A stretch of DNA of 64,000 nt from G963665925 sp050596425 (GCF_050596425.1 NZ_CP192292.1:1054001-1118000), one strand, 5' to 3'; numbered from the stretch's first letter, positions 50,635-60,015 are shown. Made by a program: numbers and translations. The notes: a model not told the origin generated them from the letters alone.

Positions 50635-52179
50635 ATGAAACTTGCCTTAAATAATGAAATGCGTGAAATTGACAGGGTAACAATAGAAAAGTATGGCATA
50701 CCTGGCATTGTCCTAATGGAGAACGCTGGTCGTGCTGTCGTGGATGAAATTAATAATTTAGACAAACCTGTCAACAAAGTTTTAATCTTGTGTGGCACAG
50801 GCAACAATGGAGGCGATGGTTTTGTCATTGCAAGACACCTTCACAATCAAGGTGTGAAAATCAGACTCTTTATTGTGGGACAACCGAAAGATATTGCTGG
50901 GGACGCATCCTTAAACTTACAAGTTCTTAGGAAGCTCGATATTCAAATTGACAATGTGAATGACCAAGGTGGACTCATAAAACTTGAAAAGCTCATACCT
51001 GTTCACGATGTGGTTGTGGATGCAATTTTTGGGACTGGTCTTTCAAAAGAAGTTCAGGGCATTCATGCAGGTGCCATTGATGTGGTGAATCGCTTAAGTT
51101 TATGCACAGTTTCTGTCGATATACCATCAGGAATAAGTGGTGATACAGGAAGGGTTATGGGCAGCGCAGTAAGAGCTCATAAAACGGTTACATTCGCCTT
51201 GCCTAAACTAGGAAACATCATGTATCCAGGTGCAGATTTTAATGGTGAACTTGTGGTTCGACAGATTGGTCTGCCTCAAAAGGCCATTGGCGAAGTGGAT
51301 ATGAAGCATCATATAATAACGGAGGAGCGTATTGTTAAGCTCTTGCCTGACAGACCACGCAACTCTCATAAAGGAACGTATGGGAAAGCACATGTTATAG
51401 CTGGAAGTTCAGGCATGACGGGTGCAGCCATATTGACGTGCAAGGCGGCTTTAAGAAGTGGTCTTGGTCTTCTTAAGCTCTATATACCAGAAAGTCTCAA
51501 TTTGCTGATCACAACCAGTGTTCCAGAAGTTGTCACGATTCCTTTAAATGAAATGCGACGCGGTGTGATCAATATCAATCAAATTACGAAAATTATAAAA
51601 GAGTCCTCTGAGGCTGATGTTGTGGCTATAGGACCAGGCTGTGGCATGTCCAGTGAAATGTCTGAACTGGTTCGACAAATGCTTGATGAAGTGGAGTGTC
51701 CAATGGTCATTGATGCAGACGGCCTGAATGTTTTAGCCAAAAATGTATCATGGCTGGACCACAAGAAGGCGGATATTGTCCTCACACCACATCCAGGCGA
51801 AATGGCTCGGTTGACAGGTTTGACTGTGGAAGAAATCAGCGAAAACCCCATAGATATATCCAGAGAATTTGCCCAAAAACACGGTGTGATTCTCGTATTA
51901 AAGGGATCGCGTACAATTATTGCAATGCCTCAAGGGAACGTTTTTGTCAATTTAACAGGCAATAGCGGTATGGCAACAGCAGGCAGTGGTGATGTTTTAA
52001 CAGGCATTATCACAGGCTTCATAGCCCAAGGCATGAAACCATCTGATGCCGTTCTTTTAAGTGTCCATATACATGGTCGTTCAGGGGATATTATGGCAGG
52101 ACGCAAGGGTGAGTTTGGCCTTCTAGCAGGCGATATTGTGAGTGGTTTGACACATACACTCATGGAACTTGTCGATTAA
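50635..52179 (+). CDS. nnr: Bifunctional NAD(P)H-hydrate epimerase/dehydratase
   Basis: A 514-residue fusion repairing damaged NADH and NADPH. The N-terminal YjeF domain (about 1-215; CGTGNNGGDGFVIARHL) epimerises R-hydrates, and the C-terminal carbohydrate-kinase-like domain (about 225-510) is the ADP-dependent S-hydrate dehydratase (GPGCGMSSE, DADGLNVLA, LTPHPGEMARL, NSGMATAGSGDVLTG). Translation follows AGGGGTTG. The acpS-nnr-alr order is common in Firmicutes. Confidence 0.95.
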   Translation: MKLALNNEMREIDRVTIEKYGIPGIVLMENAGRAVVDEINNLDKPVNKVLILCGTGNNGGDGFVIARHLHNQGVKIRLFIVGQPKDIAGDASLNLQVLRKLDIQIDNVNDQGGLIKLEKLIPVHDVVVDAIFGTGLSKEVQGIHAGAIDVVNRLSLCTVSVDIPSGISGDTGRVMGSAVRAHKTVTFALPKLGNIMYPGADFNGELVVRQIGLPQKAIGEVDMKHHIITEERIVKLLPDRPRNSHKGTYGKAHVIAGSSGMTGAAILTCKAALRSGLGLLKLYIPESLNLLITTSVPEVVTIPLNEMRRGVININQITKIIKESSEADVVAIGPGCGMSSEMSELVRQMLDEVECPMVIDADGLNVLAKNVSWLDHKKADIVLTPHPGEMARLTGLTVEEISENPIDISREFAQKHGVILVLKGSRTIIAMPQGNVFVNLTGNSGMATAGSGDVLTGIITGFIAQGMKPSDAVLLSVHIHGRSGDIMAGRKGEFGLLAGDIVSGLTHTLMELVD

Positions 52180-52208
52180 TTAGGGTATAATTCGAGAGTG
52201 AAGTAAAC

Positions 52209-52266
52209 TTGGCTTTTGCTGAAAGGCAAAGGCCAATTGTTCGACTTGAATTGTCGAACAATTCTT
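52209..52266 (+). terminator. Double hairpin ending acpS-nnr
   Basis: TTGGCTTTTGCT/AGGCAAAGGCCAA forms a first stem, and AATTGTTCGAC (52235-52245) with GTCGAACAATT (52253-52263) a perfect second stem followed by CTTT. The two overlap by two bases at AA (52235-52236). Confidence 0.7.
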
Positions 52267-52272
52267 TATAAA

Positions 52273-52393
52273 GCAGGCGCTTTCAAAATTACAGACATAT
52301 GCCCTCGCTGAACCATAGATAGAATTTCTGACTCTTAAAATTTATATGATAGTACAGCGAAGGTTCTAAAATGATATTTTGTAAGTCGCTCAA
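52273..52393 (+). repeat. Palindromic repeat family P, copy 4
   Basis: It runs from AGGCGCTTTCAAAATTACAG to ATATTTTGTAAGTCGCTC. CCCTCGCTG (52302-52310) pairs with CAGCGAAGG (52355-52363) at eight of nine positions, a G+C-rich stem unlike the A+T-rich stems of the other copies. It lies between nnr and alr. Confidence 0.88.
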
Positions 52394-52456
52394 TAAACAG
52401 TATATTTAGACAGATGAAACTCAACAAGTGTATGATTTTAACCGGGGGGAAGAAAC

Positions 52457-53629
52457 ATGCAACAACAACTGAGAAGACCCGTATGGGCGGAAGTAAACCT
52501 AGACCATCTTGCACACAACATCAGAGAAGTGCGCCGTGTGACAAAACCAGATGCCCTTGTAACAGCAGTTATTAAAGCCGATGGTTACGGACATGGGGCT
52601 GTGGAAATCGGAAGAACACTCCTTGACAATGGTGCAGACAGATTCGCTGTTGCCACATTGACAGAAGCTGTCCAGTTAAGAAGAGCCTATAAGGATGTGC
52701 CTATTTTAGTTTTAGGGTACACACCTGAAGAAGACTCTGACGAAGTCATTCGGCATAATTTGATTCAGACTGTGTATGCTTTTGAACAAGCTGAAGCCTT
52801 AGATAGGGTGGCGAAAGAGAATAAGGTTACAGCAAAAGTCCATGTGAAAATTGACACGGGCATGGGGCGTCTAGGTCTAAGGGCTGAAGATGATGCTGTA
52901 ATTGTGACAGAGTATATTTCTAAGCTTGGCAACATAGAGGTTGAAGGGATCTATACCCACTTTGCGGTCGCAGATGAAGTGGATAAATCCTACACACTGG
53001 GTCAGGTCAAAAAATACAATGCAGTCATAGAGGCACTTGAAAATAGGGATATTCATATTCCAATCAAACATGTATCCAATTCAGCAGCCATAATAGACTT
53101 ACCAGAAATCAATTACAATATGGTCAGAGCAGGTATTATGCTCTATGGATTATATCCTTCCCATGAAGTTTCTCATGAAAATGTGAAATTAAAAGAGGTT
53201 ATGAGCCTTAAAGCTAGAATTAGTCATGTAAAGGATGTTGGTCCAGGTGTTGGAGTGAGCTATGGTCTTCTGTACACAACGGACAAGCACACGAGAATTG
53301 GAACAATACCCCTTGGTTATGCCGATGGTTACACCCGCCTATATACAGGTCAGGCAAAGGCCATTGTAGGTGGAGAAATCAGACCTATTATTGGACGAAT
53401 TTGCATGGACCAGTGTATGGTTGACTTAACAGGACTTGATGTACAAAGAGGGGATGAAATCACACTCTTTGGCACTGGTCAAGATAAGTTCATATCTATA
53501 GATGAAGTGGCTGGTTGGATCAATACTATCAATTATGAAGTTGTTTGTATGATTAGCAAAAGAGTTCCAAGGGTATATAAGGCACAGGATGAAATTATCC
53601 AAATTAAGGATGCTCTTGCAGTCCTATAA
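52457..53629 (+). CDS. alr: Alanine racemase
   Basis: A 390-residue fold-type III PLP enzyme supplying D-alanine for peptidoglycan. The PLP lysine is Lys40 in AVIKADGYGHGA, and the opposing tyrosine lies in VGVSYGLLY. HFAVADEVDK, KHVSNSAAIIDLP and GRICMDQCMVDL are further hallmarks. ATG follows GGGGGGAAG. The downstream toxin-antitoxin genes keep the alr-ndoAI-ndoA order seen in Bacillus. Confidence 0.96.
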   Translation: MQQQLRRPVWAEVNLDHLAHNIREVRRVTKPDALVTAVIKADGYGHGAVEIGRTLLDNGADRFAVATLTEAVQLRRAYKDVPILVLGYTPEEDSDEVIRHNLIQTVYAFEQAEALDRVAKENKVTAKVHVKIDTGMGRLGLRAEDDAVIVTEYISKLGNIEVEGIYTHFAVADEVDKSYTLGQVKKYNAVIEALENRDIHIPIKHVSNSAAIIDLPEINYNMVRAGIMLYGLYPSHEVSHENVKLKEVMSLKARISHVKDVGPGVGVSYGLLYTTDKHTRIGTIPLGYADGYTRLYTGQAKAIVGGEIRPIIGRICMDQCMVDLTGLDVQRGDEITLFGTGQDKFISIDEVAGWINTINYEVVCMISKRVPRVYKAQDEIIQIKDALAVL

Positions 53630-53774
53630 GGTAATCAACCTTTAATCTTAAAATTGTGTTACTGTGAATTTTCTGTATATTACAAATATAGCTTATCGCT
53701 TTACATTGTGGTAATCTATTATTATAATGACTTTGTCCCTTCATACATACTGGCTAAAATTGGAGGTGTCCCAG

Positions 53775-54053
53775 ATGAAAGATATTAAGCAAGTACAAAT
53801 CGAACTGCCGGGTGAATTAATGGCAGAACTAAAGGTTGGCAGCAACCCAGAAATGATAAAGAGGAACTTAAGTAGAGAATTTCATTTCAAAGCGCCAATT
53901 AAAATGGATGGTGTACTGGAAGAATTACGTTCAGGTTATGAGCGCATGGCTGATATCAATCTAAACATGGCCGAATCAGGTTTGTGTTCGGATGTTGGAT
54001 GCCTAGAATCCTACGAGAGCCAGCTGGAAAGCGAGGACGATCTTGATCGTTAA
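53775..54053 (+). CDS. ndoAI: Antitoxin EndoAI, ribbon-helix-helix type
   Basis: A 92-residue protein placed directly before the MazF-type toxin and overlapping it by 11 bases. The N-terminal strand KQVQIELPGELMAELK fits a ribbon-helix-helix DNA-binding motif, and the acidic C-terminus (ESQLESEDD) fits a toxin-binding tail. It would neutralise the nuclease and autorepress. ATG 53775 follows GGAGGTG; an earlier in-frame ATG at 53727 lacks such a site. Confidence 0.85.
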   Translation: MKDIKQVQIELPGELMAELKVGSNPEMIKRNLSREFHFKAPIKMDGVLEELRSGYERMADINLNMAESGLCSDVGCLESYESQLESEDDLDR

Positions 54054-54396
54054 ACGAGGAGAGGTGTATTTCGCAGATTTAAATCCGGTCGTGGGATCAG
54101 AACAAGGGGGACAAAGACCCGTTATTATTGTGCAAAACAATGTCGGAAACAAGTATAGTCCAACGGTTATAGTTGCAGCAATCACTGCAAAGATTTCCAA
54201 AGCCAAACTGCCTACTCATGTTGAGGTACGTAAGGACGAAGTTGGCCTGCTCAAAGATTCCGTCATACTACTCGAACAGATTCGTACCATTGATAAGCGA
54301 AGACTAATTCAAAAAATTGGTGCTCTAACACCAGAACTTGTTGAAGAGGTAGATCGCGGATTAATGATATCACTCGGCTTGTTCGAGTCTACATAG
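54043..54396 (+). CDS. ndoA: mRNA interferase EndoA (MazF/PemK family)
   Basis: A 117-residue sequence-specific endoribonuclease (Bacillus EndoA cuts at UACAU). RGEVYFADLNPVVGSEQGG and RPVIIVQNN form the N-terminal signature; LLEQIRTIDKRRL is the conserved later block. Start is TTG 54043 with GAGG six bases upstream, overlapping the antitoxin. Genomically encoded and conserved in place rather than plasmid-borne. Confidence 0.94.
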   Translation: MIVKRGEVYFADLNPVVGSEQGGQRPVIIVQNNVGNKYSPTVIVAAITAKISKAKLPTHVEVRKDEVGLLKDSVILLEQIRTIDKRRLIQKIGALTPELVEEVDRGLMISLGLFEST

Positions 54397-54432
54397 TGGC
54401 ACGACCCTAAATAACATATTTTATTAAATTAT

Positions 54433-54458
54433 AAGCCAAGCATATGCTTGGCTTTTTA
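54433..54458 (+). terminator. Terminator of alr-ndoAI-ndoA
   Basis: AAGCCAAGCATATGCTTGGCTT is a perfect palindrome, followed by TTTAT. Confidence 0.88.
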
Positions 54459-54764
54459 TATTGAATAAAAGAATAGGTCTTTATCGGTCCCGACCCCTTT
54501 AGCAAATAAAATCTGGTATGGTATTGTGTTACGAAGTGGTTTCAATCCACACAAGCTTTTGTAATAGGAAATTATTTATAGTAAAATATACGTGGAAACT
54601 TAGACGTTTCTTTTGGGATTTAGAGCTTATGATAAATTGCATCAATGGTGTCGTGAAATAATAAGCTGTTTTGTAGGCCGTTAATTTATTTTACCAACAT
54701 GGATGATGAAAGTATTTACGGATCATTTGATAGAAGTTCTTGTGGGAATACTAGGAGGCATAAA

Positions 54765-55247
54765 ATGCGAGCATTTAAAAATATAGGATTGGTGGCCTTA
54801 GGCCTTGTTATCGGTTTAACGCTTACAGGACCAAGACAAATGTCTCAGGCGGCGCCAGGGACAGAATCAGACCCCCTTGTCACGTTGAGTTATGTGGACA
54901 AGAGATTTGAAGAACTGGACACGTATCTTGAATCAAAACTTGCTGAAGAGTCTAGTCCCTCTTCAAATGGGGGTGGGGCCCTGTTTGAAATTGTAGAAGT
55001 CAAGGCAGGCAGTATGGTCTATCTTGGAGACAGTTCTGAGTTCATTCTCAGATCAGGTGAAGGGGTGGCCATTGCTTCAGCCAATGGGGGACTTGCCAAT
55101 CTAACGGAAGGCTATGATATAGCGCAGGGCAAGAAAGTTCCAAAGAACCACCAAATACTTAATCCCCAAAATGATGGTCGTGGAGTGGCCATTACAAGTG
55201 ATGCATGGGTTATGATCAAGGGGCCTTATACAGTTGTAGAAAATTAG
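54765..55247 (+). CDS. Secreted protein with SDPLVTLSYVD motif, function unknown
   Basis: A 160-residue protein with a signal peptide (hydrophobic residues about 7-22, cleavage likely after SQAA), the motif SDPLVTLSYVDKRFEELD, a Ser/Gly-rich linker and a C-terminal domain of about 90 residues rich in small residues. The SDPLVTxSYVD arrangement recurs in clostridial exported proteins, but I know no function. Start ATG 54765 after AGGAGGCAT; the earlier in-frame ATG at 54699 lacks a site and would bury the signal peptide. Upstream, 54459-54764 shows no other gene. Confidence 0.75.
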   Translation: MRAFKNIGLVALGLVIGLTLTGPRQMSQAAPGTESDPLVTLSYVDKRFEELDTYLESKLAEESSPSSNGGGALFEIVEVKAGSMVYLGDSSEFILRSGEGVAIASANGGLANLTEGYDIAQGKKVPKNHQILNPQNDGRGVAITSDAWVMIKGPYTVVEN

Positions 55248-55360
55248 AGCCAAAATCACCATCCAGCCCACATATGATTTTTAATTCAGTTCAGAGGGGA
55301 TAGTCAGCCATGACTCGGTTGGGGCGGTGTTATGGTTAATAATGGAAGCACGTGCATAGC

Positions 55361-55386
55361 GGCAAAAGCAAGAACAGGCTTTTGCC
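55361..55386 (+). terminator. Hairpin after the secreted-protein gene
   Basis: GGCAAAAGC (55361-55369) pairs perfectly with GCTTTTGCC (55378-55386), followed by TTCTCT; a weak terminator. Confidence 0.5.
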
Positions 55387-55392
55387 TTCTCT

Positions 55393-55465
55393 ATGAAAGA
55401 AAAATTATATATGAAAGAAAAGTTATATATAAAGAAAACATATATTATGAGAGAAAAAATATATA
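55393..55465 (+). repeat. Four tandem 18-bp A+T-rich repeats abutting repeat copy 5
   Basis: ATGAAAGAAAAATTATAT (55393), ATGAAAGAAAAGTTATAT (55411), ATAAAGAAAACATATATT (55429) and ATGAGAGAAAAAATATAT (55447) are successive diverged units. They end at the border of palindromic repeat copy 5. Confidence 0.7.
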
Positions 55466-55467
55466 AT

Positions 55468-55588
55468 TCAGGCGCTTGCAAAATTTACAGATCAATGCCT
55501 TCTATATACCATATAGAATTTTTTGGTTCTTATGTTTCTATATATGGTATAGAAAGAGTTCTTGAATGATGTTTTGCAAGTCGCTCAA
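55468..55588 (+). repeat. Palindromic repeat family P, copy 5
   Basis: It runs from TTCAGGCGCTTGCAAAATTT to TTTTGCAAGTCGCTCAA. TTCTATA (55500-55506) pairs with TATAGAA (55548-55554), and CCATAT..GAA with TTC..ATATGG inside it, with a two-base bulge. Ends TTCAGGCGCTTGCAAAAT and TTGAGCGACTTGCAAAAT (inverted) agree at most positions. It lies 38 bases before the DUF5693 gene. Confidence 0.88.
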
Positions 55589-55626
55589 ATAGAAAGACAA
55601 TACATATAAGGAATTGGTGGACGATT

Positions 55627-57786
55627 ATGCTAAAAAAATTATACATGATTATACTGGTGATCAGTCTAATTGTTGTGGGGATTGTGGCCTTTGACAGAAT
55701 CGGTGTGGAAAGCGCCCACAAAACTGTAGAAATGAGTCTTGACTACGAAGAAGCAAAACTGCTTGCAGACCAGTCTGAATACGATCTTGCCTACTGGTTT
55801 AAACATTTCAAGTCGCTGGGCTTCACAAGTGTTGCTGTAAAGGAAAGCACTCTTGAAAACTTAAAAGCAGACCAAAAGCCCATTGAGTATGAGGTGATGG
55901 CAAAATTCACTGAGGACATTTACTGGCAAAGCCGTGTATCAGAGAAAGTGGCAAACTATGTAAAAAACTCAACAGACAAGTTTGACATGATCGTTCTAAC
56001 AGAGTCAGAAGTATGGTATGACTTTATAATGGAAGGTTTGTCAGAGCGCTACCCTAAATCTTTCTTCAAGGGCTTTGAAGGGGACAACTACGTTATTGTT
56101 TTAGATGGTGAGCCTGAGGAAGGTCTCTATGCAGAAACAGGCTACTTGGTTGATGAAGAAGGGGAAGGTAAAAGGACCCTACGTAAGCTTGTGGATTCAA
56201 AACTCAGCTGGATTGGTCTTGGCTTTGATGGTGATGTGATCGCCCAAGTTCAGGCAAGTGGTTTGGAAGTTTTGCCACGGCCAAGTAATTTTGACAGATA
56301 TCCAGAAAAACTGGTAGAAGCCTTTGAAAATGAAATGAAGGCCTTTGATATTTTACCAAAATACTTTGTTTTTCAAGGTGAGTCCGTTCTTGGATACAAT
56401 TCCAAAACAGAAAGTCTTGATGACATTTACAATTATATGAAGGAAAATCATATATCAACAGGCTTAATAGAAACCGGTGTACAAAGGTCTCAGGTTAAGC
56501 AAGAGGGTCTGGTCAAGTTAACAGAAATGCTTGATTATGATGCTGTACGCGTTTTTCCTGTAGTGGGATACATCCAGGAAAGATACCAGTGGTATGGCTA
56601 TAAGGGGGCTGAGGAAATTGAGAACACAATTTACCGGGCCGTTACGGAAAGAAATATCAGAAGTGTCTATTTTAGACCATTTCGGGATAAAGACAATGAA
56701 ATTATTTATATAACAGACCCAGAAATTTATACAGAATCCTTTAATAATTTGCAGAATAGACTGGCAGAGCACAAAATATCATTAGGAAATGCATCAAAGC
56801 TAGCATATAATGAACCTGGTGTTATTAATTTATGCGTGATTGGTTATGGTCTTGTGGTTCTTGGAATCATTGCACTAAACAGCTTATTTCCGATGCGTGA
56901 TAAAGTGCAGGCCCTTCTTCTATCTGTGGGAGTTCTAGGGGTCACAGGGGCAAACTTTGTGGTGCCGAACCTGTCTGTGATTGTAATGGCACTGGGGGCA
57001 TCTGTTCTATTCCCAACCCTAGCTGCAATTGCAATGATGGATGTCTTAAAGCAGTTTATAGTGAATCGACAAATAGATAAAATGCAGAGCATTATATTAA
57101 AAGGTCTATCCCTACTTCTTATTGTGGCCTCAATTGCCATGGTGGGGGGGATATTTGTTGGAAGCATTTTATCAAGTTCTGCCTATTTGCTTGAAATGGA
57201 ATTCTTTAGAGGCGTCAAGGTGAGCCAACTGGCTCCGCTGGCCCTATTTTGTATTATATATATATTGCGATTTGGCTATGACAGACCTATACGTGATATG
57301 AGTGAGAACGAAACCTATATTTTCGATCTTAAAGCACTGGTAAATGAACGCATCAAGGTTCTCCATCTCCTAATACTGGGAGTGGTAGGGATACTTGGTG
57401 TAGTATATATAGCTAGAACTGGACATGAAACAACAATTCAGCCTTCAAATCTTGAAATGTTGTTTAGAAACTTCCTTGAGTACAATTTCTTAGCCAGACC
57501 GCGATCAAAGGAACTGCTTCTTGCTTTCCCATCGGTTATGGTTGTGTCTTACTTTGCCTTAAAAGGGTGGAAGTCATTGGTATTCCCGTTTGCGGCGGTT
57601 GTGATGATTGGTATTACATCAGTCGTCAACACATTTAGCCATCTACGTGCCCCGCTTTACCTATCCATAGCTCGTACCATTTATGGAGCTGGATTAGGCG
57701 CCCTGATAGGAATTGTCGGTATACTGATTATCAATGTCCTCGTACGTGTTCTAGTGAATTTGAGAGGAAGATATCTGAATGAATAA
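55627..57786 (+). CDS. DUF5693 family membrane protein
   Basis: A 719-residue protein with one N-terminal helix (about residues 5-24), a large extracytoplasmic domain (about 30-390) and a C-terminal bundle of about nine hydrophobic helices. It matches the DUF5693 proteins that in Clostridia precede csaB. Role unknown; by context it is tied to cell-wall polymer assembly or S-layer attachment, possibly as transporter or polymerase. Start ATG with AATTGGTGG upstream; it overlaps csaB by eight bases. Confidence 0.78.
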   Translation: MLKKLYMIILVISLIVVGIVAFDRIGVESAHKTVEMSLDYEEAKLLADQSEYDLAYWFKHFKSLGFTSVAVKESTLENLKADQKPIEYEVMAKFTEDIYWQSRVSEKVANYVKNSTDKFDMIVLTESEVWYDFIMEGLSERYPKSFFKGFEGDNYVIVLDGEPEEGLYAETGYLVDEEGEGKRTLRKLVDSKLSWIGLGFDGDVIAQVQASGLEVLPRPSNFDRYPEKLVEAFENEMKAFDILPKYFVFQGESVLGYNSKTESLDDIYNYMKENHISTGLIETGVQRSQVKQEGLVKLTEMLDYDAVRVFPVVGYIQERYQWYGYKGAEEIENTIYRAVTERNIRSVYFRPFRDKDNEIIYITDPEIYTESFNNLQNRLAEHKISLGNASKLAYNEPGVINLCVIGYGLVVLGIIALNSLFPMRDKVQALLLSVGVLGVTGANFVVPNLSVIVMALGASVLFPTLAAIAMMDVLKQFIVNRQIDKMQSIILKGLSLLLIVASIAMVGGIFVGSILSSSAYLLEMEFFRGVKVSQLAPLALFCIIYILRFGYDRPIRDMSENETYIFDLKALVNERIKVLHLLILGVVGILGVVYIARTGHETTIQPSNLEMLFRNFLEYNFLARPRSKELLLAFPSVMVVSYFALKGWKSLVFPFAAVVMIGITSVVNTFSHLRAPLYLSIARTIYGAGLGALIGIVGILIINVLVRVLVNLRGRYLNE

Positions 57787-58870
57787 GGCACTCATATCAG
57801 GCTATTATGGATTTAATAACCTGGGTGACGAAGCCATTCTTGAAACAATGATACGCTCGATTTCCAGGATGGATGAAAAAATTGAATTGACAGTCTTAAC
57901 GGCGTCCCCTGAAAAAACGGAGCGTGACTTGGGCATTAAGACTGTACATAGATCAAAAGTCTTCTCGGTTATAAAGGCTGTAAAAAATACAGATGTGCTT
58001 ATTTCAGGTGGTGGTAGCCTACTTCAAGACACCACAAGCAAGAGAAGCATTCATTACTACCTGGCTGTGATTATTTTTGGATTGATGTTTAGAAAAAAGA
58101 TAATGCTCTATTCTCATGGAATAGGGCCTGTGAATAAGGACATCAATAGAAAGATAATGAAATGGGTGTTGCAAAAGGTCGACGCCATTACGGTGCGGGA
58201 AGAAAATTCTAAAATTGATCTCATCGATATGGGCATTCAGCCCGATAAAATACATGTCACAGCAGATCCGGTTGTAGACATGGAAAAAATAGAACTAGAT
58301 ACGGGTCAAAAAATAATTAAAAGGGCTTTTAACAGACCAATTGATGACAAGCCTATTGTAGGCCTATCAATGCGTACAAAGGATTTTAAAACCCGTGCAG
58401 ATAGACAAAAATTGAAAAACCTGATACAATCACTGACTGAGTCGTATAATATCCTAATGATCCCCTTTTATATAAAAGAGGATTTGGATATTTGCAACTT
58501 TGCAAAATCGGATACTGTGGCTGTAATAGACAAAGAATATACGGCCAGTGAGATTATGAGCGTGGTGGAAAATCTGGATGCCCTGGTGGGTGTTCGACTT
58601 CATTCGCTTATATTTTCAGCAGTTGCTGAGGTACCGCTGATTGGTATCTCATATGACCCCAAGATCGACTATTTTCTTGAGACCCTGGGCCTTGAAGCTG
58701 TTTGTACGGTGAAGGATTTTAATTCAGATAAGATTAAAATGGCACTGGACCAACTTATGGACAATCATGACTCAGCGAAAACCTATCTTAGAGAACATGT
58801 CAATGAACTTCAGTTGAAGTTTAAGACCAATGAAGCGATTCTTGGAGACTTAATGCAGAAGGGGAAGTAA
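57779..58870 (+). CDS. csaB: Polysaccharide pyruvyl transferase CsaB
   Basis: A 363-residue enzyme that adds a ketal-linked pyruvate from PEP to the secondary cell-wall polymer; the pyruvylated sugar anchors S-layer proteins by their SLH domains. The opening ALISGYYGFNNLGDEAILE is diagnostic, followed by SGGGSLLQD, YSHGIGPVN and a late VGVRLHSLIFS. ATG 57779 overlaps the previous gene. Two bases separate it from tagA, so the three genes form one operon. Confidence 0.93.
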   Translation: MNKALISGYYGFNNLGDEAILETMIRSISRMDEKIELTVLTASPEKTERDLGIKTVHRSKVFSVIKAVKNTDVLISGGGSLLQDTTSKRSIHYYLAVIIFGLMFRKKIMLYSHGIGPVNKDINRKIMKWVLQKVDAITVREENSKIDLIDMGIQPDKIHVTADPVVDMEKIELDTGQKIIKRAFNRPIDDKPIVGLSMRTKDFKTRADRQKLKNLIQSLTESYNILMIPFYIKEDLDICNFAKSDTVAVIDKEYTASEIMSVVENLDALVGVRLHSLIFSAVAEVPLIGISYDPKIDYFLETLGLEAVCTVKDFNSDKIKMALDQLMDNHDSAKTYLREHVNELQLKFKTNEAILGDLMQKGK

Positions 58871-58872
58871 GC

Positions 58873-59610
58873 ATGGACACCAAATCGGTCAAAATTCTAG
58901 GCGTAAGAATTGATAAGTTGAATGCTGATGAAGCATACAATAAATTTCTGTCTCTGTTCAAGCAAGGTACATTTAATGCAATATACACACCAAATCCTGA
59001 AATCATCATGATGGCACAGGAAGATCAAGATCTAAAAGATGCACTCCTAGATGCATCCCTTGTGATTCCAGATGGGATTGGCGTTATTTACGCATCACGT
59101 ATTCATAATCTTGGGCTTGAGGAAAGACTGCCTGGTATTGAATTTATGGAACGCATGCTCAAGTTCTGTAACAACACGAATGGATCTATTTTTATCTTAG
59201 GCGGAAAGCCAGGCATACCTGAAAAGGCATGTAACAAAATCAAGGACAAATATCCAAATATAGAAATAGCGGGGTATCATGACGGTTATTTCAAAGATGA
59301 TGATGAGCTGAGGGTCGTTGATAAAATCAACGAAGTAAAGCCCGACATTCTATTTGTTGCCCTTGGTTGTCCTAAACAGGAAAAATGGATTTATGAACAT
59401 AGAAAAATACTGAACACAAAAATTGCTATGGGTGTGGGTGGCAGTGTTGATGTTTGGGCAGGATCGTCAAAACGAGCGCCTAAAATATTTATTGATCTCA
59501 ACCTGGAGTGGTTTTACAGACTGCTCAGGGAACCTAGCCGAATAGGACGCATGATGTCATTGCCAAAATTTTTGATAAAAGTTTTGCTATCGCGTGATGT
59601 TTCAAAATAA
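58873..59610 (+). CDS. tagA: WecG/TagA/CpsF-family glycosyltransferase
   Basis: A 245-residue GT26 enzyme transferring N-acetylmannosamine-type sugars to a lipid-linked acceptor at the start of wall-polymer synthesis. Visible features are YTPNPEIIMMAQ, the IPDGIGVIYAS motif with its aspartate, LGCPKQEKWI, GVGGSVDVWAG and EWFYRLLREPSR. ATG follows AGGGGAAG. Together with csaB it supports a pyruvylated wall polymer in this organism. Confidence 0.92.
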   Translation: MDTKSVKILGVRIDKLNADEAYNKFLSLFKQGTFNAIYTPNPEIIMMAQEDQDLKDALLDASLVIPDGIGVIYASRIHNLGLEERLPGIEFMERMLKFCNNTNGSIFILGGKPGIPEKACNKIKDKYPNIEIAGYHDGYFKDDDELRVVDKINEVKPDILFVALGCPKQEKWIYEHRKILNTKIAMGVGGSVDVWAGSSKRAPKIFIDLNLEWFYRLLREPSRIGRMMSLPKFLIKVLLSRDVSK

Positions 59611-60015
59611 ATGTACACCTGGATTGCTGATGAAATTGGTAATCTGGGCCAAAGTAAATGATTTTGCCTGAGCATGGTCATTTGCTTTTTCTATGTTGTT
59701 TTACAGGTGGATCGAATCTAAAACACTTCTGATTAAGTCGAAAAGACCTATTTACATGACATATGACATATTCACAAGTCTATTAAATTATATAAAATTT
59801 TCATAAGATTATTTAAAATTTCAAAGATACTGTCTACCTCAGACGACCTGAATTCTTTGTTTTGGAAGATCCTAAGATAATTTGTCATGAACTTGATTAG
59901 GGCATTTGTTCCCTTGCATGTTCATTAATCTATGTTATAATCGGATACTGTGAGCTGATTCCAGCGCAAAATGTGATTATTTCAAGGGTTCACATTTAAT
60001 GGAAGGACGTGTCTT
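59611..60015 (+). promoter_or_regulatory. 405-base gap with the yitT promoter
   Basis: No gene seen. TTGCAT (59914-59919) and TATAAT (59936-59941), spacer 16, form a plausible promoter 75 bases before the YitT start. The left part is A+T-rich with no clear terminator. Confidence 0.6.

Noticed and set aside
55393..55561. An open frame starting at the 18-bp repeats and running into palindromic repeat copy 5
   Set aside because: It arises from the repeats themselves and runs through a structured repeat; no ribosome binding site.
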